NCBI GenBank assembly: GCA_018398575.1
Contig: JAGTXZ010000010.1
Coordinates: 496,001 to 560,000 of the forward strand
Origin: Ampelomyces quisqualis
Taxonomy: Eukaryota > Ascomycota > Dothideomycetes > Pleosporales > Phaeosphaeriaceae
Length of the DNA stretch: 64,000 bases
Direction: 5' to 3'
Part shown: positions 1 to 9,774 of the stretch, piece after piece
Layout of the letters: every line of letters begins with the position of its first letter
Numbering within the stretch: the stretch's first letter is position 1
Program-made: the position numbers and the translations under genes
The notes under the pieces: model-generated
Databases searched by the model: none
What the model was told of the DNA's origin: nothing
Seen by the model: only the letters and a program-made list of their open reading frames with translations

Positions 1-290
1 AGGTGGCCCGTCGTGCTCGACCTATTCAGGGATACCATGATGGCAGTAGGCCTCTCCCACGGTATCCCGACCGCCGTACCCGAGCCATCCCCCGAGATTG
101 TCGTCTACACCGCGGACACGACAGAGGCCAGAGGACGAATATTCGTACATCCATGAACAGTCCCCTGAGCACTGGCCGCGTGGGATTACGAGAATGTGAG
201 CATTACCCAAGAATCCGTCAAAGGTTACGAACTGGAGAAAGGAGACAACGTGTTCACGAACTATAGACCTACCTATGCGCGGGCTTGTTT
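1..290 (+). pseudogene. Fragment of a duplicated gene of unknown function
   Basis: The frame starting at base 1 is open to about base 153, then has two TGA stops (154-156 and 166-168). It reopens and encodes SITQESVKGYELEKG followed by DNVF and YRPT (about 199-273). Nearly the same peptide, SITEENVKGYELEKG with ADVF and YRPT, occurs at about 1204-1278. A neighbouring frame carries the likely missing link, so a frameshift near 150-195 is plausible. I do not recognise the family. The piece is cut by the window edge on the left and runs into AT-rich DNA on the right, so I call it a broken copy. Confidence 0.4.
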
Positions 291-470
291 GTGTTTTGGT
301 ATTTTAGGAGGCCAAGATGGACGATCTTGGACCTCGAATAGGACCAGAGCGTTGGAAAAGACAATATCCGCCTACAAGAGGCCATTAAATCTTCAAGTCA
401 GATCGAGACTAGCATACTGTACAAATGCATCGACGACATATGCACGGGATTCGCCAAGATAGATTACATT

Positions 471-1180
471 CTATACCGCCTGCGCTCGATTAAACACGAG
501 AAATCTACGAAACAGGGGGGGAAAGGGGGGTTCGAGGTGTTTTGAGGATAGAATGGGCGGGGTAGTTATTTATGGCGTAGGCGTGTTAAGAGCAACAGTT
601 GTATGCAGTCCTGCTCTAATGCCTTGGGTACACTGCTAATGCTGTACTTGCAACAATAAAGACGCAGACAAAGGCGGAACTTATTTAGTTATTCTAACAG
701 CCTCTTAACTAGTAGGTTGAGCCTAGATTTACAGGCGTTAACTTTTCTAATCTTAAGATCCTTGTATTGTTGTATTACGTGAATCCTAGCCTTAACCTAT
801 ACCTAACATGCTACAACTTGCATGCACTGTCGCTACTACTGTTATTTCCAATCTAGGTACATTTAGTTAAATTGCCCGCTTTAGATAGCTATACCCTTGT
901 ATTGTTATAATGTACATTGCTAGATTTACATACAACATCATGCAGTATAGTTCGCTTATAGTTAACGCTCTATCTACTGTTGCGGCTTTGTTGTGTAAGG
1001 TGCCCTAAGACAGCAATGGCTTAGGCAGTTCTGCTAAAGTTTTCTTTGACAAGCTAGACTATTTCTATAGTTACAGCAACACACTGGTTGATAACGGAAC
1101 ACCTGGATACAATACGCTTAAGGCTTGCGGTCGTGTTAACTACACTCTTGAAATCAGCGACGAATTTTCGCGTGTCCTGA
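471..1180. repeat. AT-rich island, probably RIP-altered repeat
   Basis: About 700 bases with a clear drop in GC, many TpA steps and no open frame of useful length. It lies between two diverged copies of the same peptide-coding segment (about 199-273 and 1204-1278). The texture matches the AT-rich block at the right end of the window. No terminal repeats or target-site duplication were found by eye, so the element type is unknown. Confidence 0.5.
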
Positions 1181-1188
1181 ATATCGTG

Positions 1189-1467
1189 ATGGGCATCACC
1201 ATCAGCATCACCGAGGAAAATGTCAAGGGTTATGAACTCGAGAAGGGAGCAGACGTCTTCATAGACTACCGTCCAACGGCGGCGATTTCAGAGACACCCA
1301 AGAAGAAGAAGGATTCCCGTCCTGGCGCAGCATCGGACTCGTCAGCCAAATCCAAGCCTGGCAGGAAGCCTGCACCTCCACCTCCATCTCCAGCATTCAC
1401 TGGTGAAGACGGACATGCAGTGCAACAGGTCGGGACCGAGCTCCCGACGCTCAGATTGAAAGGATGA
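1189..1467 (+). CDS. Hypothetical protein, possibly the 3' end of a duplicated gene
   Basis: An open frame of 92 codons from the first ATG (a GTG lies one codon upstream). It begins MGITISITEENVKGYELEKG, which pairs with the broken copy at 1-290. A lysine-rich stretch (PKKKKDSRPG) and a proline/serine-rich, probably disordered tail follow. No domain is recognised. The ATG sits just beyond the AT-rich island, so the true 5' end may have been lost or may lie across an intron. It could be a functional small gene, but a truncated 3' exon of a larger one is more likely. Confidence 0.35.
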   Translation: MGITISITEENVKGYELEKGADVFIDYRPTAAISETPKKKKDSRPGAASDSSAKSKPGRKPAPPPPSPAFTGEDGHAVQQVGTELPTLRLKG

Positions 1468-1769
1468 GCAAGGATGAGAAAACTTGACTTCTGCCGTTGC
1501 CTCTTCCAATCCGTGTTTGTGTGCGTCGATCGGTGATGCGTAAATGGTGCCAATGTTGGGCGTGTTTTTGTTGGACTTGAAGGAGAATTTGAAGTACGAT
1601 TATGGATTAATATGGTATGTGTGTGTTTTAAAGACGGACAAACAAGGAATGGGTATTGAATGGTGCGACGTTTGCCAAATGTACAAAGGAGACCAGCCAA
1701 TGCAACAGTACAGACGCTATAAATAGATACGACGAGCAGACAGTATATATACAACGCGAAAAGGACAGG
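1468..1769. other. Convergent intergenic stretch
   Basis: Short AT-leaning spacer between the plus-strand fragment and the 3' end of the minus-strand DUF4112 gene. The open frames here are low-complexity shadows; nothing else is recognised. Confidence 0.5.
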
Positions 1770-2604
1770 CTAATGTCTTCTGCTGTTCTTCGTTCCGTTC
1801 CGGCTGGGCCTCTCGTTGCGCTGTGAGCGATGAGTGTCCTGTCGCGGGATCCCCATCTCTTCATCCTGAGGACGGCGACCAGAGTAAGCTTGCTGCGGAA
1901 GGCGGACGTCATCGGAGTCTTCATCCAACATGTTGCGTCGGTTCTGTTGCTCGTCGTCCAAGTCGACGTAGACGGAAGCCGGACGTTGTCGGCGCTCGCG
2001 GGGCAGCTGTGAATCTCTGGCCTTGAGTTCCTGCGGCTTGAAGACCTTGTCGAGATGTTCTTCTAGCAGACGAACGTTTTTTCCGTTGCACTTGACAGCC
2101 GCATCGGCAAGATCGCCGATAAAGGGCACGAGACCGACGAGGAAGTCGATGGCGAGGTTAACCATCATCATGAGGAGGACGCTCGATGGTAGGCCGCATT
2201 CGATTTTCCTCATGTGCAAAATCAGGTTCAGTGACAGAAGGGCATCTGCTGCGTCACCAATAGCAGGGACGAGGCCAATGACGGAAGACCATCCGAAGCG
2301 CATGCCGAAGAGGGTGAATAGCGCATAGTCGAGTCGGTAGGCTGACTTTCGAGCTTTGGCGAGGACGTTGGCTTCCTGGGTTGGGATGTAGGCAGGGATT
2401 TCTTTCCTGACTTTCTTCATCTTGCCCGCCTTCTTAGGGTGGGGGATCTCCTCGTAGTACGGGTCCTGTGCTGATGTTGGTGATGGTCACGTGGGGATAG
2501 GAAGAAAGACTCACATATGGGCCCGACACATCCTTTGACTTGTACTTGTCCATCTCCTTGGCCATGACCTTTTTCATGGCATATTTGGCTACGAGTTGCG
2601 TCAT
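1770..2604 (-). CDS. DUF4112 domain protein
   Basis: Two exons on the minus strand: 2604-2515 (30 codons, ATG at 2604) and 2465-1770; the joined product is 261 residues. The 49-base intron starts GTGAGT and ends CACAG, and the junction is in phase 0 (..VSGPY/DPYYEEI..). The centre holds two copies of the DUF4112 signature, GLVPAIGDAADAL and GLVPFIGDLADAA, each in a hydrophobic segment, so a small membrane-associated protein is expected. The last 80 or so residues are charged and rich in Arg, Asp and Gln. DUF4112 proteins are widespread in fungi and have no firm biochemical role. It is divergent from Dcp2 across about 710 bases. Confidence 0.85.
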
Positions 2605-3316
2605 GGTGGCGGTGTTTGCGGGTGGTGGTGGTGGTGGTGGTGAAGTGCAAAAAAATAAATCCGAGTCTGCTTCGTACCGTGACCTAGGAGACGGCCTTAT
2701 ATGGGGGACTACTCGCACAAAGTCACAAAGAAGTAGTGGTCGTGCGGCGGATTGAAAGAGCGCTCTGGTGCGTGGTTGGCTGGCGGCGCTTGTCCTCTTG
2801 CAATGTGAAACGGGCGCGTCGCTGCCCTATGTATAGCAGACAAGTGGGATGGCGACAGCAGCAGCAGAGCAGTGATGGGCGACGCGTTGAATGAGTGGGG
2901 GAGGAAGTGAAGAGGTGCGGCGGCTCTTATTGCATTGCTGGCGGTGAGTGTCTGGGCTATCTACTGTCTCGTCATGCCCTGATTGCCCACCACGCTGGCA
3001 CTGGCGCGAGACGTCATGGCGTGTACCTACTTATCCACATGTGGGGCGGGACTAGCCGCATGCGCCACAGCTTGTGGCGGTGCGGCGTGCGCCACAACCA
3101 AAGCAGCCACCAGCCACCGTTTGCGCATGGCTTTGCTGCCCGCCACGGCACGGGTTCTTCGCCTTCACCTGCGCCATATTGCTCCCCATCTACGGAGTAC
3201 TATTCTCCGCGCGGCTGTGAGCGCCGCCGTCTACCACGCTCGCTGACCCGCCCACCTCGACACGGCGACGCGACAGCTGCGGCAGGCAGAGGACGCGATC
3301 AAAGAGCTCCCCCACC
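2605..3316. promoter_or_regulatory. Divergent promoter region of the DUF4112 gene and DCP2
   Basis: A 712-base spacer between two divergently transcribed genes, so it must hold both promoters. It includes a GGT-rich run just upstream of the DUF4112 start, and the motif TACGGAGTA at about 3194, a short element that recurs in the window (see 39537-39884). No specific regulator site can be named. Confidence 0.5.
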
Positions 3317-6010
3317 ATGACAAACACCACGACAAACTCCAAGATGACGCTCGTTGACTGGCTCGACGACCTGTGCGTGCGCTTCATCGTCAACCTCCCC
3401 AACGAGGAGCTGCAGTCGGTCGAGCGCATCTGCTTCCAGATCGAAGAAGCGCAATGGTTCTACGAAGACTTCATCCGCCCGCTCGACCCCAACAACCTGC
3501 CCTCGATGCACCTGCGCAAGTTCTCGCAGCTCATGTTCCAGCACTGCCCGCTCTTCTCGGCCTACTCGGAGGAGCTGCACCAGCAGGCCTACGAGCAGTT
3601 CCTCGCCTACAAGACCCGCGTGCCCGTCCGCGGCGCCATCATGCTCAACCAGGACATGACCCACGCCGTGCTGGTCAAGGGCTGGAAGAAGGGCGCCAAG
3701 TGGAGCTTCCCGCGCGGCAAGATCAACAAGGAAGAGGCCGACCTGGACTGCGCCGTGCGCGAGGTCTGGGAGGAGACGGGCTACGACCTGCTGGACGCGA
3801 ACCTAGTGCTGCCGGACGAGCACATGAAGAACATCACCGTCACCATGCGCGAACAGACCATCATGCTGTACGTCTTCCGCGGCGTGCCCATGGACACGTA
3901 TTTCGAGCCGCGCACGCGCAAGGAAATCTCCAAGATCGACTGGTACAGGCTGACGGACCTGCCGACGCTGCGCCGGAAGAACCAGGCCCAGCCGCAGGGC
4001 GCTGGACAGGACGCCATCAAGGAGAACAGCTTCTACATGGTTGCGCCCTTCCTGGGGCCGCTCAGGGCCTGGATCAAGCAGCAGCACAAGCTCGACAGGC
4101 AAAGCGTTCCGAGCACCGCCCATCTGGCACCACCAGTCGGAATCACCGTGGCGGACGACGAGGACCTTCAGCCCGAGATGCAACCACAAGCAGACCCCGC
4201 TGTCGACCCTGCAGCAGAGCTCAAGCGCCTACTGAGCGTGGGCATGGGCATGCAGTCGCCTCCTGTCCAACAGGGCAACAATAAGCCTGCGAGCCCTCAG
4301 CCATCCGTCCCAAGAACGCCGTTTGATCAAGCCATGCCTCCACCAGTACAGCCACAAAGCCCCCATGGACAACATCACCCTCGCCCGCCGCAGCTCAACA
4401 ACATGCCACCGCCGCCGACGTTTCCCTTCTCTCCTCATCACCAACAGCATCAACATCATCAACATCAGACTATACCGTTCCATGGTCCCCAGCCATCTTT
4501 CAACAACAATGGCATGCACGCCATGTTTCAGTCCCCCCAGCAAATGGCAGGCCCTCCCCATCATGGCCCATCGTTCCAGCAAATCCACGACAGACACGCA
4601 TTTCAGTCTGAGCCTTTCCAGGTTTCACAATCACAATCTTTTGGCACACATGGATCTGGCCCAGCTATACCACCTGCGTCGAAATTGCCTGCGCCACGAC
4701 TGAATGCTCACACCCTGGGCCTGTTAAACTCATTTAGAAAAAGTAATGGACAGAGCCCAGGACCAGAGTCTTCTCGGCAGATAGCACCTCTAGTTCAACA
4801 GGAACCTGCTCCACGGCATCAGCCTAATGAGCTTGCGTCTCCGCATTTCCAGTCACCGCCAACCAACATGCAACCTGCACAGCCAAAACCAAGGTCGGCG
4901 CACCAGGACTCGTTATTGACACTGTTCAGAAGCACTCCACCAATTTCGTCCCCCGAGCCTGCCGAACCTGCCGAGTTATCTGCTCTTCCCACGACCCCAG
5001 GCTATGCGTCGACCCAACTTACTACAAAGTCAGTGAAGCAACCGAACACGAGTTTGCTTGATATGTTTGGCAATCAGCCCAAGCCCGCAGGTATCACTTC
5101 AGCTACTATCCGTGCACCTGTCAATGCTCCAGACTTTGCCACGATGAAGAAGAATACCCTACCAGCCAGTGCTGGCTCACGCGGGCCTTCCCCAGCTTTC
5201 GTCCCACAGCAGATTCTTAAACGTGAGCGTTCTCTTCCTCAAAGGGCGCCAGATATCAATAGTGGTGGAGAGCTTAATGGAGTGCAACATAAGAGCTCGG
5301 AAGTTACCGACGCGCCACCTACTGCGTTCAAACCGCAAATTTTGAAGCGACCTCAGCAGGACACCACACAAGCGCTACTGCAGAACGTAGCAAGTTCACA
5401 TCGCCAGAGCGCGACAATGTCGCATGCGCCCCAACCTACCGCTCATGCGAAGAGCCTCCTAGACATGTTCAAAGGTCCTTCTCCGCAGCCTGCAACAATC
5501 CGACCTTCCCTTCCTACACGCTCTCCGGCTCCGCCAGCAATGGCACAGCAATCGTTCGATCGCCGCGAATCATTCCCATCAGATCAAAAGAACACTTTGC
5601 TTGCGCTTTTTAGCAAGCCAGAAGGGTCTCAAATACACGCGCCATTGCGGCAAAAACGCAGTCCGATTCCTACTGGGCGCAGTCCAATGCCGCCCACGCC
5701 AAAAACTGCTATATCTGGCATGACCAGTCCTGTGAGCCCTCTCCCCGAGAAGGGTAGTCAGACCGCTAGTCCTGCAGAGCTTGTATCTCGAAGTAGAATT
5801 TCGAGTATTGGTGACTCCAGGGCACCTAGCATTGTCATCCCGCCATCGTCGCGTCCAGTGAGCATGGGCCAGGGTAGCCAAAATCTGCCCGGGCGTGGCA
5901 GCGTGGGAAGCTTGGGGGGACAGAGCAGATCTGCTGCCGATGGGAAAAGTCCGGTGGATAAGACATTTCTACTTGGGTTCTTAGAGGACGTTGCCAGGCG
6001 TGGGCGTTAA
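3317..6010 (+). CDS. DCP2: mRNA-decapping enzyme subunit 2 (Dcp2)
   Basis: An intronless frame of 897 residues. The N-terminal Dcp2 box-A domain (about 10-95, MTLVDWLDDLCVRF..) is followed by a Nudix hydrolase domain (about 96-250). The Nudix box fits GX5EX7REUXEEXGU exactly: G134, E140, R148, E149, E152, E153, G155. The enzyme removes the 5' cap of mRNA, releasing m7GDP, in the cytoplasm and P-bodies. The remaining 640 or so residues are disordered and rich in Pro, Gln and His. They carry leucine-rich short motifs such as TSLLDMFGN (578-586) and KSLLDMFKG (712-720), ending in FLLGFLEDVARRGR at the C terminus. In yeasts such helical leucine motifs bind Edc3 and other decapping factors. A start at Met10 is possible, but the first Met matches family habit. 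Confidence 0.96.
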   Translation: MTNTTTNSKMTLVDWLDDLCVRFIVNLPNEELQSVERICFQIEEAQWFYEDFIRPLDPNNLPSMHLRKFSQLMFQHCPLFSAYSEELHQQAYEQFLAYKTRVPVRGAIMLNQDMTHAVLVKGWKKGAKWSFPRGKINKEEADLDCAVREVWEETGYDLLDANLVLPDEHMKNITVTMREQTIMLYVFRGVPMDTYFEPRTRKEISKIDWYRLTDLPTLRRKNQAQPQGAGQDAIKENSFYMVAPFLGPLRAWIKQQHKLDRQSVPSTAHLAPPVGITVADDEDLQPEMQPQADPAVDPAAELKRLLSVGMGMQSPPVQQGNNKPASPQPSVPRTPFDQAMPPPVQPQSPHGQHHPRPPQLNNMPPPPTFPFSPHHQQHQHHQHQTIPFHGPQPSFNNNGMHAMFQSPQQMAGPPHHGPSFQQIHDRHAFQSEPFQVSQSQSFGTHGSGPAIPPASKLPAPRLNAHTLGLLNSFRKSNGQSPGPESSRQIAPLVQQEPAPRHQPNELASPHFQSPPTNMQPAQPKPRSAHQDSLLTLFRSTPPISSPEPAEPAELSALPTTPGYASTQLTTKSVKQPNTSLLDMFGNQPKPAGITSATIRAPVNAPDFATMKKNTLPASAGSRGPSPAFVPQQILKRERSLPQRAPDINSGGELNGVQHKSSEVTDAPPTAFKPQILKRPQQDTTQALLQNVASSHRQSATMSHAPQPTAHAKSLLDMFKGPSPQPATIRPSLPTRSPAPPAMAQQSFDRRESFPSDQKNTLLALFSKPEGSQIHAPLRQKRSPIPTGRSPMPPTPKTAISGMTSPVSPLPEKGSQTASPAELVSRSRISSIGDSRAPSIVIPPSSRPVSMGQGSQNLPGRGSVGSLGGQSRSAADGKSPVDKTFLLGFLEDVARRGR

Positions 6011-6413
6011 AGTCCAATTACATGCATTGCTTGGCGTTTTGACATTGGCACGAGTAGGTGAGGATCCATATAACTATTGATTCCATGCGCCATAAAACTT
6101 GCGCAATTTTCGTCTGTCGCGTTTCCATTTGCCACATAACTGTTTACAGCTGGCTCATCAAAACATAGCGTCAGTCGCCCCTTCCCGTTTGCTCTGGGTG
6201 CCCGTGCTCCTTCCCGCTCCACACTCACTTTCACTTTGACTCGCCAAGGCTCCAAAGATAGCCCCTCTATTCTGTTCTTCTTCCTCTCCCACCGTCAATC
6301 TCGATCACTCTCCAGTCAACCACTCGAGAGTCTCGAATACGACGCGCGATCCTCCTCCTTTGACATCCAGTCACCATCTACTTCTCCTCTTGCAAGCTCT
6401 GGGATCAGTCAGC
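6011..6413. promoter_or_regulatory. Intergenic spacer and promoter of the four-module secreted protein
   Basis: Holds the Dcp2 3' end and the upstream region of the secreted-protein gene, with pyrimidine-rich runs (for example 6270-6330), a common feature of fungal promoters. No specific site is recognised. Confidence 0.4.
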
Positions 6414-8819
6414 ATGAAGCTGTCTACCCTCTTGCTCCTCGCCTCAGGCGCAGCTGCTATCGCTGTTCCGGCGCCTCAGTCTGATGCTCTCGCGCCCACC
6501 GACACGGTCACCTCCGATCTGGTTGGCATCGAGCTTCCCGGGTCAATTGGCGCGACCTTGGACAAGCACCTGTGGCCTTTCGAGTGGTCGACGACCGAGT
6601 ACTGCGAAAACGGCAAAGTGCGCGTTAGCGGCACGTTCGTTGTTCCTGGATTCAGAAACGATTTCAATCTCGATGGAGGCCAATCTGTCTTTGTCAAACT
6701 CTTTGGCACGCCTTTGACCATGACCTACTACATCAAGGGATTCCGTAAGTTACGGTGCCGCGTGACTAGTAATGCAATCGATACTAACTCGGGCACGCCT
6801 CTGTAGATACTAGGTTTCAGTATGGTCCTGATTGCAAGTGGGGACTGCTGTCCACGTGGTGTGGACAGTGTAACAATATTGCTTGGAATGGTGGAGAGCT
6901 CGATTGCAAAAATGGCGATACCAACGCTAAGCGGGTAAGCTGAACAAATCTTCGCAATGTTGTGGGTGTGCTGACCTCTCTAGTCTCGAATCGACAAGTG
7001 CTATGTAAAAGCTGACGAATCCAAATCTAATCAGGGAGATTTCGAGGCCATTACAGCCCGCCAGTCAGTCAAGACTGATACCGGCAGTATTCCCGAGACT
7101 CCCGCTCCAGGTACTCCTCTTCTCTTCGACATCACGACCGACGCTACGCACGGTGAAGATCTCCCAGACCCTCAGCCTGACTTCTGGTATTACCAGCTCG
7201 AAATCATGGAGTACTGGAACGGTGATTTGCTTCAGGCTACAGGTGATTTCTATGGAGTTGGTGTCAGCACTCGATTCCACTTTTCGGGCGTGGAATACTT
7301 CATGTGGGCCAAAATCAACGACAAGTATCTGCATATCGAGTACGACTTCCATAACCACTGTAAGCCATGATGATCCGTTCTGGGGCGTCATTCGATGCTG
7401 ACACACCAGGGACCAATTTTGCGTACGACTCTTACACCTGGGGTATGGACATTTATGCAGCATCTGCTCGAGGCATGTGCTGGTCGGAAAAGGGCTGGAG
7501 CAAGGGCCCACTCGCATATAAATCGCAGGGCGAGAGGGTAAGAACATCTTGCATGGCTACGTATTTGATCACTGACCAGACCCAGATCATCTCGTTGACG
7601 TGCTACGTATACACTGGGCACTTGTCACCCAAGGGTGATTCCGGGGAGCAGATCAAGACTGTCGAGGCTCGACAGCTTGCTCAGAAAGATTCTGTCACAT
7701 CGGCTTCCGCCACTTTCACCCAGTCAGTCAAACCTGTTGATACAGCAGGCAAATCAGACCGCATCGGTTACTTCGAGTTCTCTCTTAGTGTCACCGAGTA
7801 CTGCGAAGCTAGTGAAGGTACCCCGCTCATGGCCCGAGGATGGTGGTCGCCCAAGGATTCCAACGCTGGACAGAAGGTCTGGTTTGGAGGGGGTCAAGCA
7901 ACTTTCATGAGCCTGGGTTATCCTCCTTTCAGCTTGCAAGTCGGACCATGTAAGCTTTCTTCCTCCGCATTTTTTACGAATTTCGAGTTAATCATAATGG
8001 TTACAAAGACGACTTCTGGACCCGTCGAGTCTCCTTCCACTACGGCGGGTGTCACTGGGATCAGGATACAGATGGCATCGGAAACTGTGGTATTTGCAAG
8101 TCCAGTGCCTGGTCTGCAGATGGTATTAACTGCGCCACCAATGCTGCGGCTGGAAGGGTATGTCCTTGCCATCGATACAAGTGATACATGCTAACCTGCA
8201 ATAGACTCATATGATTGAATGCGCAGTCGCCGTCCAATACGAATCCGGAGACTCGCCAGATCAACCCAAGCTGCTCAACCCACGCGACACCAACGCCACT
8301 GGCACCGGCGCCCCTAAAACTGCAGAGGCGCTGAAGGCGACCGTAACCCGCACTCTTGTGCCTGAGGTCATCGCCACACGAACAGCTCCCAATAGCGAAA
8401 CCACCATCTTACCCTTCCATTTCACAGTCACAGAATACTGCAGTAGCGGCAAGAAGAGCGTCAAGGGCAAGTACAGTGCTGCCGGAATCTCTGCAGACGT
8501 GGACCTCTGGCCAGGTCTCATCGTTGCGATCGCTCATCGTGTTCCCAATTTCCCGCCGCTTCAGGTTGGTGACTTCGACTATAACAAGAGCCGACTACGC
8601 TTTGCATACTCCAACGGTCCTATTCAATGCGAGTGGTTTGATGAGGAGACTTGGAAACAGTGCGGCGAGTGCAGGGCTGGCCTATGGTCCGGTGGCCCCT
8701 TGGACTGTGGTGCTGGTGGTTCAAGGGTCAGTCAATACACGTGCTTTCATTTGACGCATGCTAACAAGTTGCAGACCAAGGAAATGGACTGCTCGTTCAT
8801 CCTAGGCACTACTCATTAG
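6414..8819 (+). CDS. Secreted protein with four tandem cysteine-rich modules
   Basis: Eight exons: 6414-6744, 6807-6934, 6984-7359, 7410-7537, 7580-7949, 8009-8157, 8205-8726, 8775-8819; the joined product is 682 residues. A signal peptide (MKLSTLLLLASGAAAIAVPA) precedes four related modules at about 55-163, 207-330, 385-502 and 564-682. Modules 1, 3 and 4 each open with (T)EYC, end near an Arg followed by S/T and a final Cys, and hold six Cys in the same order, including a CGQC/CGIC/CGEC knuckle. Module 2 keeps the length but has only two of these Cys. Linkers 1-2 and 2-3 share the tripeptide ARQ. I recognise no named family. A secreted, disulfide-bonded effector-like or cell-wall protein is inferred from the architecture. 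Other acceptors for exon 5 are possible (7586 in frame). Confidence 0.85.
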
Positions 8820-9774
8820 TTGCTAATACGCTACTCGGATCGAATGCCTCGACTTTCTCGGTGTTGCATCTACTATCGCATCAGATATCTCATGATGTGA
8901 AAACGCGTCACTACGATGTCCACGAATCTGTCGTTGGGAGTTTACGAGGCAGTATAATGGCTGCTTCAATTTAGGATGGAAACGCTTATGTCCAAAGTAC
9001 AATGGATAAAATCCGTGCTACAAATTCATGAGTTCAACAAACATGTCCCTTTGCGCCGATTTGATACCCCATGAAACAAATTGCAGTCAAACTACACGTA
9101 CAGGTCTACCAGGCATCCCTCACGAGAGTTTTCTGGAAAAATATACTTGTACACACCACATTCATGCCGTACACACTGTTGAAACTCTCGAATCGTTCAC
9201 GCAAAAGTCACCCGCGCGCGGAAAGAGTTGGAAATCACGCACGATATTACTAACGTCTGCTTAGCCGATATTTTAAGCGAGATAGCAGGAGTATCAACGC
9301 CCCGGGGAGATGTTTTGTTATGCAGAAGCACTGGGGCGACGATGGGGGTTATATTGGGCATCAGAGTTGCCTTGAGTGCAGATGGAGACGATCGATGCGT
9401 CACCGTGTGCAAGTTCAGGATCTTGAGGGATGTGTGTTATTGTGCTGAGCTAAAAACATCTGGTTGAGAGATTGCCGAGAGGTAGAAAAGGCGCTTAGTG
9501 ACGAGCGGGGTATGATGGAGTAGATGATGTTAGCGGGCGGTCGCCGGTAGGCATTGTAGCAAACGGTGGGGAGACATGAAGGGTAGTGGAACTTGGGGCC
9601 TGGCGGAGCTAGTATCGCTTCATATCAGTGGCAATATGATTTGAAAGTCGAGTTAATTCGATTGTAGTTTTACTCTGCCACAACCAAGCACTTTGCTGAA
9701 CTCAGGAGGAATAATGGAAAACACTCGTCTCGCACCTTTCGGGCGCCTAAGTATCTGGATTCAACTCACCGCTC
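8820..9774. other. Convergent intergenic region
   Basis: A 955-base spacer between the 3' ends of two secreted-protein genes. Open frames are short and have no recognisable content. Nothing is assigned. Confidence 0.5.
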
